Assembly: GCA_051251725.1 (NCBI GenBank)
Contig: JBPOFN010000067.1
Span: forward strand, 1-15,839
Source: JALZUE01 sp051251725
GTDB taxonomy: Bacteria > Pseudomonadota > Gammaproteobacteria > Enterobacterales > Alteromonadaceae
DNA: 15,839 bases
Reading direction: 5' to 3'
The notes beneath the pieces are model-generated. The model saw only the letters and a program-made list of their open reading frames with translations, was not told where the DNA came from and searched no databases. Shown piece after piece: positions 1 through 6,613 of the stretch. Position 1 is the first letter of the stretch. Each line of letters starts with the position of its first letter. Made by a program: the position numbers and the translations under genes.

Positions 1-151
1 ACTGCAACTTAACCTGAATGTTTAGTCCAAGTGTTGGACTGCAACTTAACCTGAATGTTTAGTCCAAGTGTTGGACTGCAACTTAACCTGAATGTTTAGT
101 CCAAGTGTTGGACTGCAACTTAACCTGATTGTTTAGTCCAAGTGTTGGACT
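1..151. repeat. Four tandem 37-bp repeats with internal dyads (candidate centromere/parS or iterons)
   Basis: Four head-to-tail 37-bp units start at 1, 38, 75 and 112. The fourth differs by one base (CTGATTG instead of CTGAATG). Across each unit junction lies a 7-bp inverted repeat, AGTCCAA-GTG-TTGGACT, at 24-40, 61-77, 98-114 and 135-151. Tandem repeats of about 40 bp, each with a 7-bp dyad, are the architecture of the F-plasmid centromere sopC, which is bound by ParB-type proteins. The parA-parB operon directly downstream makes a partition site the best reading. Replication iterons are the alternative, because a replication gene is also nearby. The first unit begins exactly at base 1, so the array probably continues to the left. 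Confidence 0.85.
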
Positions 152-302
152 GCGAACATAGCTAAATTAAATGCTAGATCAGCTAACAAACAGGGCGTAT
201 ATAAGTAAACAAGCTAGATAACAAAATAAAGAACAAAATAGTTAAATAAACGATTTATGATCCACAATAAAATTATATTTTTATTTTTAATACTGATAAA
301 TT
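152..302 (+). promoter_or_regulatory. AT-rich leader of parAB with half-palindrome and a DnaA-box match
   Basis: This is a very AT-rich stretch between the repeat array and parA. ATTTATGATCCA at 253-264 is one arm of the perfect palindrome found after parB (2588-2621). It is followed in both places by ATTATATTTTTA (272-283 here, 2619-2630 there), so the two sites probably bind the same protein, for example a ParA/ParB or Rep autorepressor. TTATGCACA at 301-309 fits the DnaA-box consensus TTATNCACA but overlaps the first parA ATG. No convincing -35/-10 pair was found. An origin function for repeats plus AT-rich DNA plus DnaA box is possible but unproven. Confidence 0.45.
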
Positions 303-1298
303 ATGCACAGATTAAAAATAACTACTGGATTATTTATGGAAGACAAAGCTCGTACTAAAGCACCGATGCGAACTTGTGCGGTAGCAGCAAGAAAAGGGGG
401 AGTAGGAAAAACTTTTGCCTCAATTTCTTTGGCTGTCAATGCAGCATTTGGTGGGCCTGACAAAAAACTACCACAGCTAAAAGTACTTTTTATTGATGTT
501 GACTCGCAGCAGAATTCGACCTATTTTTTCTTAAAACATTTTGGCGCTAAAGTAGTATTTGAAAAAGTACTATTACCAAAAAATCCAGATTGTGAAGACG
601 GTAATGTATATAACATCACAGATGTCTTCATGGGTAACGACTTTATGGAATACCCAACACAATATGAAAACTTGATGGTACTGCCGTCAGACGGACATAT
701 TGATAACTTTAATGGCTTGGAATTTAAAGAGGGTGAAGAGACAGTTGCTATGGCGACTAGTTCTCAATTCAAAAAGCTTATCAAGTTTGTAGAAGAAGAC
801 TACGACTTAGTCATTATAGATACACCACCATCAAAAACGTTTGCGGCCACCGGCGCGTTAGCCGCAGCATCAGACTGTTTGGTAGTAGGGGCTTTAGATT
901 CATGGAATTCTGAAGTTGCATTACCTGGCATCCTAAGCGATATAGAAAACAACAATCAGTTATTCAGAGATAAAAACAATCCATTAAACGTTGTTGGTAT
1001 ATTAATAAATAAACTTTCAAGCAAAAAGATCACTAATGATGAGAAAAAACATCTCGTTAAAATCAGAGATAATCATCGTGAGCATTTAAGTAGCAATTTA
1101 ATGTTGGTAGATCGTGTCGCTTTTAAAACTACCGAAATGCCACAAGACCCATTAAATTACGACTACATGAAAGATAATGATACGGCACAACAAATGAGAA
1201 ACTTCTATTATCATTTTGCCCAAGACGTACTCAAAGATATATATGCAGATGTCGGTGTAGATATAGATAAGTTTATTGAAGAACAGAAGGGGTCTTAG
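303..1298 (+). CDS. parA: ParA-family partition ATPase
   Basis: This is a deviant-Walker P-loop ATPase of the ParA/Soj family, which drives segregation of plasmids and chromids by cycling on the nucleoid with ParB. Visible motifs are the deviant Walker A KGGVGKT (residues 31-37), the Walker A' strand FIDVD (64-67, Asp65/Asp67) and Walker B DLVIIDTPP (168-176). Length (331 aa) is normal for plasmid ParA. The N-terminus is short before the P-loop, so there is no separate winged-helix domain of the P1/F SopA kind. The first ATG (303) has no Shine-Dalgarno. The ATG at 336 (Met12) has GGA about 7 nt upstream and may be the true start. The gene is followed after 2 nt by parB, so the two are co-transcribed. 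The repeat array upstream is the likely centromere. Confidence 0.92.
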   Translation: MHRLKITTGLFMEDKARTKAPMRTCAVAARKGGVGKTFASISLAVNAAFGGPDKKLPQLKVLFIDVDSQQNSTYFFLKHFGAKVVFEKVLLPKNPDCEDGNVYNITDVFMGNDFMEYPTQYENLMVLPSDGHIDNFNGLEFKEGEETVAMATSSQFKKLIKFVEEDYDLVIIDTPPSKTFAATGALAAASDCLVVGALDSWNSEVALPGILSDIENNNQLFRDKNNPLNVVGILINKLSSKKITNDEKKHLVKIRDNHREHLSSNLMLVDRVAFKTTEMPQDPLNYDYMKDNDTAQQMRNFYYHFAQDVLKDIYADVGVDIDKFIEEQKGS

Positions 1299-1300
1299 AA

Positions 1301-2542
1301 ATGGCAAGACAAAAAAGAAAGTTTAGTGATACCAACTCACTAGATAACATCATGGCAGCAGCTGATCAGAAAATAGAAGAACAACATAAAAACGAACCGA
1401 TTGTAAAAGAAAAGCCAAAACAATTACTTCACGCAGAAAACACTTCATTATCTTGCGTAAATTTAAGCTACTTCAATAAAAGAGTAGTTACACAATTAAT
1501 TCGTTTTATCCCCGACTCGCTCACAGACATAATTGAGAATGAGGAGATAACAGGGGATAAGATAAACTCATTTATCTTAAAACAGCTGAAAGAGATACCA
1601 GTAAATAACATTGTCAGAGAATATCGCAAAAGAGATATAGCAATAGAAGAGGGTGCTACTCTTACTGGTGATTTTAAAGAAATGGATAAATATGTCAGAC
1701 ATGACGATATTTATGATCCTGATCTACAGGGAATATTTATAGGGAAGGGCATATGTTTTCATAATATAGCAACAGAGAACAAAGCCATTATAGATGTCGT
1801 GAATAGCTTTGTGGATGCCGTTCATACCAGTGGTCAAAGCGTAAAAGAAAGTGGCGATGTGGTAGAAAAACCGTCTATTTACAAAGTAGGGGGCCAACAA
1901 TATAGACTGGTATTTGGTCATCAACGTTATTGTTATTTAATCTATGCATTTGGTCGAGAATATATTTACAACTTTATACTCGCTTCTAATACAGAAAAGC
2001 AAAACCAGAAAATATATTTAGAAAATAACACAAAAAGATCTGAAACGGGGTATGAGAAACTCGTCTCATTAAGAGATACTTATACTGAGCTAAATTTAAA
2101 GAAACAGAGCACCCCTTGGGTAGCACTAAGTGTTGGCAGAGCTACCTTCTTTAAAATTAAACGATTTATGGAAAACCCTGAATGTATTGATGTTATTAAG
2201 AAAAAAGCATTCAACTTGTCTTATCACCAAGCCCATCAGATTATGGATGAAGTCTATAAAGGCTTGACAATAATCCATGGTAAAACATTGTCGAGCGCAA
2301 TGGTGCTTGAAGCCTTTTCAACTAAATTAGATGAAATAGGTAAGAAAGTAATCAAAGAAAGTGAGCTAACAGAAAAAACAAAAATTAAAGTATCGATTCC
2401 ACAAGAAAAGTCAGCAATAGAGAAACTACTTTTTGAAGATGTGAGAAAATGGTCAACGATTGATGTTACCCAATATGATCTGACAAAAAAGTCGGATCTA
2501 ACAAAATATTTCAGAAAATTAGTCGATGAACTAGGACAATAA
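1301..2542 (+). CDS. parB: ParB-family centromere-binding protein
   Basis: This is the second gene of the parAB operon, preceded by a good ribosome site AAGGGG (1287-1292) inside the end of parA. The central part resembles the ParB N-terminal nuclease-fold domain. GHQRYC (206-211) sits where ParB has its GERRxR nucleotide-binding box, and LENNTKRSETGYEKL (240-254) matches the 'IENxQRexLxxxE' segment. A helix-turn-helix with the 'GRATFFKIKRFM' pattern follows (about 272-290). The first 50 residues are charged and would hold the ParA-stimulating tail. The protein is divergent (413 aa, longer than chromosomal ParB) and the GERR box is imperfect. Specific binding to the 1-151 array is inferred from position. 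Confidence in the family is good; CTP dependence cannot be judged. Confidence 0.82.
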   Translation: MARQKRKFSDTNSLDNIMAAADQKIEEQHKNEPIVKEKPKQLLHAENTSLSCVNLSYFNKRVVTQLIRFIPDSLTDIIENEEITGDKINSFILKQLKEIPVNNIVREYRKRDIAIEEGATLTGDFKEMDKYVRHDDIYDPDLQGIFIGKGICFHNIATENKAIIDVVNSFVDAVHTSGQSVKESGDVVEKPSIYKVGGQQYRLVFGHQRYCYLIYAFGREYIYNFILASNTEKQNQKIYLENNTKRSETGYEKLVSLRDTYTELNLKKQSTPWVALSVGRATFFKIKRFMENPECIDVIKKKAFNLSYHQAHQIMDEVYKGLTIIHGKTLSSAMVLEAFSTKLDEIGKKVIKESELTEKTKIKVSIPQEKSAIEKLLFEDVRKWSTIDVTQYDLTKKSDLTKYFRKLVDELGQ

Positions 2543-2587
2543 TCATAATTTGTTGTTTTAATGTGTTTTTTTAGAAGATCCTAACAG

Positions 2588-2621
2588 AATATTTATGATC
2601 CATCGGTGGATCATAAATATT
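2588..2621. promoter_or_regulatory. Perfect 34-bp palindrome between parB and rep
   Basis: Two 15-bp arms (2588-2602 and 2607-2621), each built around ATTTATGATCCA, flank a 4-base TCGG loop. The palindrome is followed by TATTTTTA. It can form a stable hairpin and could act as the parAB terminator. However, the same half-site lies upstream of parA (253-264) and is followed by the same AT-rich 12-mer, which argues for a protein-binding operator or a second cis site as well. Confidence 0.7.
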
Positions 2622-2657
2622 ATATTTTTACTGCTTTCCTTTCAATAACAGCCATTT

Positions 2658-2696
2658 TAACCGAACATATATAAAAATATAAATCTAACTCGGTTA
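2658..2696. promoter_or_regulatory. Inverted repeat immediately upstream of the rep start
   Basis: TAACCGA (2658-2664) and TCGGTTA (2690-2696) form 7-bp arms around a 25-bp core of A/T only plus AACAT and CTAAC. The core contains TATATAAAAATATAAAT. The right arm ends three bases before the rep ATG at 2700, where a Shine-Dalgarno would normally be, and none is seen. An autoregulatory operator or translation-controlling hairpin is plausible; this is inference. Confidence 0.35.
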
Positions 2697-2699
2697 GCA

Positions 2700-4205
2700 A
2701 TGGAAACCAAGAACCATTTCTTAAAATCAATAAGCCAAGAACGCAGGTATCGGATATCTCTGTTTGACGATCTTGAAGATAATGTAGCAAGTTATGGCTA
2801 TTTAACATTTCAAGAACTAGCCCAAACCCTAACTACTTATACAGAAACAGAGATGAAAGGTGAAGTACCACTTTTTAACTCGACATTGTTTAAAAGTAAA
2901 AGCAGGGCACTAAGTAATAGTATTTCATCAGATTTAATTATTTTTGATCTTGATGGCAAAAACTACAGCTATACGAAAAAAGACTTACAAACCTTATTTA
3001 AGGAATACAACTTTATTGCTTGGGAAACCTATTCATCTAATAAAATCTTAGAGCAACAAAGATGGCGAATAGTCATACCACTTGAGCGAAGTATAACCCC
3101 GAAAGAATACAATCAATTGTATCTGACCTTAATCCAGAAACTTAAACTCGATTGTGATTTAGCAACACAACAAGCTAATGCAATATTCTATTTACCGAAT
3201 AAGGAAATAGGCAGTGTAAAAGAATATTTCGTTAGTAAAAATAAAGCTAATTTAAACCCTGATAAGTATATAAAAAACACAGAAATACAAAGACATAACG
3301 AACTATTTAACACAGATATACGTATAACTGAGTTAAGTTCGAAAGATTCAAAGAGCTTATGTGGTTTTTTAGTTCCTCAAATTGTAAGTCCTAGTTTGTC
3401 GTTAATTGAATTAAATGAGTTAACTTCTCAGATAGGAGTAGGTTTAGCGCTTGCTAGCTTAATTGGTCTTAATGTCGAAAAAAGTAAATTATCAAAAGAC
3501 AAGTTTACTAGTGTTGCTCTGCATTCTGTTATGCCGTGGCATGAAAAAGATAGAAAGCCTAGTACTGGTTTGATCATTAAATCTAGAGGCGAAAATTCTG
3601 GTCGGGTTTTGTACCGTTCTTTTAAAGATGAAGACAGTGACAATCCTGTTTTTGATTTGCACTATATTTATGCTTGTCAACAAACAGGTAAGAGAATACC
3701 TTTTGAGCGTTGGACGCCTTCGACATCTATTGTCTGGCTTGTTAGGGCACTAGTTGCTGCTAATGTAATTATGTTACCTGAATGTCGACCGTTAAAATCT
3801 AAGAATGCTTTATTCGGTAACTTGTTAAAATTTTATGACAACTTATTGCTGCTGCAACGTTGTCGTAGTGTCTTAAGTCATTATAAAGATTCGGAAGTAG
3901 CTTTTAGTTTTTCATTTGCTGAAGTGTGGTGTGGTTTATCACGGCAAACAGCGAGCAAGTATTTTAAGGTTTTATCAGCTGACGGTTATATTGATGATCT
4001 TATTGTTGAAACAGCTCGAATGAAAATAAATGGTTTTAATATTCGAGTCAAAGCAGAAATTAAATTTGAAACTAAAACAGTTAATACGTTTGCAACTACT
4101 ACTAGCCGAAATAATTTTACCGATATAACTTGGCGTGAACCAAAAGGCCAAGTTAATTTTTTTGAACAAACACCAAGTAGCGGTTTAAGATTTGATTCCA
4201 GTTAA
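2700..4205 (+). CDS. Plasmid-type replication protein with primase-polymerase-like domain
   Basis: This 501-aa protein probably starts replication of the replicon. Residues 79-167 carry the pattern of archaeo-eukaryotic primase-like (AEP) replication proteins: IIFDLDG (80-86, acidic metal-ligand position), ETYSS (109-113), RWRIVIPLER (121-130) and FYLPNKE (163-169). Residues 278-325 (VMPWHEKDRKPS, then LYRSF and FDLHYIYACQQTG) look like a CHC2-type primase zinc-binding module that has lost its cysteines. Residues 403-431 (FAEVWCGLSRQTASKYFKVLSADGYI) form a winged helix-turn-helix that could bind the origin. There is no helicase domain, so the host helicase would be recruited. ATG 2700 is the first start after an in-frame stop, but it has no ribosome site. 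The assignment rests on recalled family patterns, not on a search. Confidence 0.65.
   Translation: METKNHFLKSISQERRYRISLFDDLEDNVASYGYLTFQELAQTLTTYTETEMKGEVPLFNSTLFKSKSRALSNSISSDLIIFDLDGKNYSYTKKDLQTLFKEYNFIAWETYSSNKILEQQRWRIVIPLERSITPKEYNQLYLTLIQKLKLDCDLATQQANAIFYLPNKEIGSVKEYFVSKNKANLNPDKYIKNTEIQRHNELFNTDIRITELSSKDSKSLCGFLVPQIVSPSLSLIELNELTSQIGVGLALASLIGLNVEKSKLSKDKFTSVALHSVMPWHEKDRKPSTGLIIKSRGENSGRVLYRSFKDEDSDNPVFDLHYIYACQQTGKRIPFERWTPSTSIVWLVRALVAANVIMLPECRPLKSKNALFGNLLKFYDNLLLLQRCRSVLSHYKDSEVAFSFSFAEVWCGLSRQTASKYFKVLSADGYIDDLIVETARMKINGFNIRVKAEIKFETKTVNTFATTTSRNNFTDITWREPKGQVNFFEQTPSSGLRFDSS
4127..4163 (+). terminator. Terminator-like hairpin inside the 3' end of rep
   Basis: AACTTGGC (4127-4134) pairs perfectly with GCCAAGTT (4147-4154) across a 12-base loop. 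AATTTTTTT follows, which is the form of an intrinsic terminator. It lies about 40 nt before the rep stop codon, so it would be masked by translating ribosomes and would act only on poorly translated message. It may also be coincidental. Confidence 0.4.
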
Positions 4206-4507
4206 CAGAATTAATCTAGTGTGGTTTGATATTTTATTTTTTAAAAATATTTTCAGTGTGTAGTGTTGTAATTTTTATCTACATATTTAATTTAGACTGG
4301 CGATATAATAATTTTGATCTTGAAGATTTGTTTTTAGTTTTTAAACTTTAAAATATTGTGGCGGCAATAATTATTTTAAAAAAATAATATTAACCTGCGC
4401 AATTAATTTTTATGAAAAGTTTAAATAACTATTAAAATTTTTAAATGGTACTAGTTAGTACTAAGTTACAAAAGTTGAACAAGTTAAAAAATTATTTGTG
4501 CAGCGAC
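4206..4507. other. Convergent intergenic region with weak Ter-like cores
   Basis: These 302 bases between rep and tus contain no gene. The DNA is very AT-rich. Two segments resemble the core of the E. coli Ter site (TGTTGTAACTA): TGTTGTAA at 4264-4271 on the plus strand, and TTTGTAACTTA read on the minus strand at 4472-4462. Both lack correct spacing to the AAG of real Ter sites, so they are weak. TTAGTACTAA at 4455-4464 is a small perfect palindrome. Confidence 0.3.
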
Positions 4508-5434
4508 TTAATTAATTTTTTTAACGCCAGCAAGTTTTAAATACGGATTGATCAAAGTTTTATTCGCGCTTAGCTTTACCTCTTTTTCTTTATGCTTTTT
4601 TTCGTACGACTTTAGTACCGAAAATTTGGGTAGGGTGTTTATTGGTTGTCCTAGTAAAATAACAGGCGTGGTAGCATTACTTTTTTTTCGCTTTTTAGTT
4701 TCTGTATCAACTTGGTACTGAAATTCGATTGTTGGTAAAACTCGATATTCTTTTATTTGTTGAATGTAATCAAACATCCCTGATTTAACATCAACCATAG
4801 TAGCAGTGATCATCGTTTGCCATTCATCTTGTGAAAAAAGATATTTTGGCCGGTTTAATTGTTCATCTAACATCTCTAACGCTTGCTCAATAGTGTAAGT
4901 TTTAGGTACTGGCCGCGAAGCCCAATTAAACCAAACGTTAGTAACTTCTTGTTCAAAATAATGTACGTGCCTGTAAACTTGTTCAGTCATGATAAAATTA
5001 AAAGTATCGTGAATGAATTTGTGCCTTTCGTACTGATCGCGATCAGTTCTAATGATGGCTGCTATGTTGTCTTTAGTGTCGTTGATATGATCAATAAGTA
5101 ATTTTATTTTATCAACATCTCGCGTGATCACGACAACGCCAGGTAAGCGGTCAACAAATTTTGTTGAAAATCCGTCTGCTTTATAGAAACTAGCCCAACT
5201 GTTCAATACTTGTTTGAGGATATTGGGATTATTACCATGCAGTGTTTTTACATCTAACGAATGAATGCCATCACGTAACGTTTTAGTTTCGTTTTCAGCG
5301 GAAATTTTTTCAATATCAAAGCCAATAAAAGCAGGTTTTTGTTCGCTGCATAATGTCTTGAGTTGGTTGTTCAATGAAATAAGTTTATCCATTGCTTTAG
5401 TCAGTTGAAATATATCGCCCATAACTAGAATCAT
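4508..5434 (-). CDS. tus: Tus-like DNA replication terminus site-binding protein
   Basis: This is a divergent homologue of Tus, the monomeric protein that binds Ter sites and stops the replicative helicase from one side. The 308-aa length matches E. coli Tus (309 aa). Co-linear matches are RLPGV (96-100), the DHIN segment (115-118; E. coli QHIN), KFIHDTFNFI (139-148; E. coli EWVHRHLPGL), VYR (153-155), FNWAS (169-173; E. coli FGWAN), the helix with DEWQTMI (203-209; REEWQRKL), and TPVILL (256-261) before the C-terminal strand. His142 aligns with E. coli His144 of the pocket that traps the flipped cytosine in the locked complex. The neighbouring pocket residues (Phe140, Gly149, Leu150 in E. 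coli, from memory) are changed, so the cognate Ter is probably different. A second ATG lies at codon 5. The gene is convergent with rep, and its own candidate Ter abuts the start codon, as TerB does in E. coli. Confidence 0.85.
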   Translation of the reverse strand: MILVMGDIFQLTKAMDKLISLNNQLKTLCSEQKPAFIGFDIEKISAENETKTLRDGIHSLDVKTLHGNNPNILKQVLNSWASFYKADGFSTKFVDRLPGVVVITRDVDKIKLLIDHINDTKDNIAAIIRTDRDQYERHKFIHDTFNFIMTEQVYRHVHYFEQEVTNVWFNWASRPVPKTYTIEQALEMLDEQLNRPKYLFSQDEWQTMITATMVDVKSGMFDYIQQIKEYRVLPTIEFQYQVDTETKKRKKSNATTPVILLGQPINTLPKFSVLKSYEKKHKEKEVKLSANKTLINPYLKLAGVKKIN

Positions 5435-5437
5435 AAT

Positions 5438-5481
5438 AGTGTGTCTACCCTCAGTTTTACTTATTTATTAATAAGAGTCAA
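5438..5481 (-). promoter_or_regulatory. tus promoter with candidate Ter site over the ribosome-binding region
   Basis: Reading the minus strand, TTGACT (5481-5476) and TAAAAC (5459-5454) form a -35/-10 pair with a 16-bp spacer. Downstream, GGTAGACACACT (5449-5438) lies between the promoter and the ATG at 5434. An identical inverted copy occurs at 5595-5606. The nearest Shine-Dalgarno-like GAGGG overlaps this motif, so a bound protein would block expression, giving autoregulation as known for tus-TerB. Confidence 0.5.
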
Positions 5482-5594
5482 TCGAACCATGGGAGTCTTT
5501 AGGTTATTAATTTCCTACTTATAAACTATTTCTCTTTAGTAGGGAAGTATCAGAGTGTTTGGAACTACTCCGTTCATAATATATATCCTACGAA

Positions 5595-5606
5595 GGTAGA
5601 CACACT
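5595..5606 (-). promoter_or_regulatory. Second copy of candidate Ter motif, inverted
   Basis: On the minus strand this reads AGTGTGTCTACC, identical to 5438-5449 on the plus strand, with similar flanks: CATAA(TA) before and (C/T)TC after. The left part, ATAAGTgTGT, matches E. coli TerB ATAAGTaTGT, including the AAG whose G pairs with the cytosine flipped in the Tus lock. The right half differs from the enterobacterial consensus. Binding is predicted, not shown. Confidence 0.45.
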
Positions 5607-5940
5607 TATGATGTTGGGAGGGGATTGTACTGAGGATTTTAAAAGCGGATAAAAGTATTAATCAAGGTACGCCCAGACTGCGCCTAAATTAGAATTGAGA
5701 GGGTATATTAACAACGAGGCTAAAATAATTTTCAATACTCAGTAATATCAGGAGATTCTAAATATCTATTACTCAGCACAATAAAGTTAAATAGTTCGTC
5801 AATATTAATTAACCTGAACTCGGTTTAATGGTTTTATAACATCTTGATTTATCGTAAATAATTGACGTGTTTAATTTGTATCGCCTACTTTATCTTAGAG
5901 TCGATGATGAAATTTAAGTGGATATCAAGGCGTTTTTTCG

Positions 5941-5967
5941 CCCTAATAGCAGGCTATTAGGGGTTTT
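5941..5967 (+). terminator. Perfect 10-bp hairpin with short T tail
   Basis: CCCTAATAGC (5941-5950) pairs perfectly with GCTATTAGGG (5953-5962), followed by GTTTT. Immediately upstream, GGCG-TTTTTT-CGCC (5929-5942) forms a second small hairpin. No plus-strand gene ends just before it, so its client is unknown. It could insulate the replication module from the neighbouring genes. Confidence 0.45.
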
Positions 5968-5974
5968 GTGCGAT

Positions 5975-6159
5975 CTCCTCGAAGTTAACCTTAAGCTTAA
6001 TTTTCAAATAACTTTCGAATTTTAAGTTACTTATGATTAACCCAATAGAACAAATGAAGGGGTTGTGTAACCCCCAGTTAAAGACGACAGTAAAAGATGG
6101 AAGATGCAGATTCCAAACTGGCATTTGGCGATGAGTCGTTTCATTATTTAATTCGAGGA
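5975..6159. repeat. Inverted-repeat-bounded structured element (MITE-like or RNA)
   Basis: TCCTCGAA (5975-5982) and TTCGAGGA (6152-6159) are perfect 8-bp inverted ends of a roughly 185-bp segment. Inside is the perfect hairpin GGGGTT-GTGT-AACCCC (6059-6074). The right end also folds locally as TTCGAGG-AACG-CCTCGAA (6152-6169). Open frames cross it on both strands, but the dense hairpins argue against coding. A non-autonomous mobile element or a structured RNA are the options. Confidence 0.35.
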
Positions 6160-6221
6160 ACGCCTCGAAAAGCATATTAACTAAATTGCAGTTCCACAGA
6201 ATCGGGAGCAGGGTCGGTTAT

Positions 6222-6362
6222 TTATTCTATTGATGCTGTCGCTTGATCGTCTAGGGCTTGTTCACTATCGGCACCTGATTTTTTTAACCTTTTTTCTTCT
6301 TTCTTTTTCTTTTTCGCTATTTCTTTCTGACGCTTTTCGAAAGAGTAATTTTGCTTAGCCAT
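6222..6362 (-). CDS. Small lysine-rich conserved-type protein (46 aa)
   Basis: This is a 46-codon gene, starting MAKQNYSFEKRQKEIAKKKK and ending in an acidic tail (ADSEQALDDQATASIE). It has a good ribosome site GAGG eight bases before the ATG. The first 30 residues are a strongly basic helix with a run of six lysines, and the tail is acidic. Small proteins that start like this and contain the 'SFEKRQKE-(A/L)AKKKKKEEK' pattern are common single genes in gammaproteobacteria (from memory). Their function is not known to me; nucleic-acid or ribosome association would be a guess from charge alone. The upstream 251 bases contain no other gene. Confidence 0.7.
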   Translation of the reverse strand: MAKQNYSFEKRQKEIAKKKKKEEKRLKKSGADSEQALDDQATASIE

Positions 6363-6613
6363 AGGTATTGCCTCAATATAACTTTAAAACTGATACCTTT
6401 AGGGTACTTTATTTCTCTGCTAAATGCGCGATAGATCATGAATTGTATGCTTAACGCTAGTTGATTGTTTAACAATTCATCGTTTATGCTCTGTTCACAT
6501 CTAACTTTGCTAGTTTTTGTTATATACAACTTAGTATTGAAATATTATTATCGTTAAAGTCAGTTGATCATAACACGTCTTATCTACATATTTTTAGCGT
6601 CGCTACTTAATCA

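Larger units (their letters stand above)
5607..6221. other. Long non-coding region between tus and the accessory genes
   Basis: No credible gene is seen in these 615 bases. Open frames here are short, poorly supported and overlap strong hairpins. The region holds the terminator-like hairpin at 5941-5967 and the inverted-repeat-bounded element at 5975-6159. From 5607 to about 5930 I see only AT-rich sequence. It probably separates the replication module from the accessory cargo. Confidence 0.5.

Noticed and set aside
1..151. CRISPR array
   Set aside because: The repeats are directly tandem with no spacers and no cas genes are present.
1..151. Integron attC sites
   Set aside because: Unit length and dyads do not match attC core sites, and no integrase or cassettes are present.
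5809..5819. TTAACCTGAA shared with the 37-bp repeat unit
   Set aside because: A single 10-base match in AT-rich DNA without the dyad; treated as chance.
5957..6175. 72-codon minus-strand open frame
   Set aside because: It crosses several strong hairpins and the inverted ends of a repeat-like element, and has no ribosome site; reading is better explained as a non-coding repeat.
6317..6529. 70-codon minus-strand open frame
   Set aside because: It overlaps the start of the better supported 46-codon lysine-rich gene in another frame and has no recognisable protein features.
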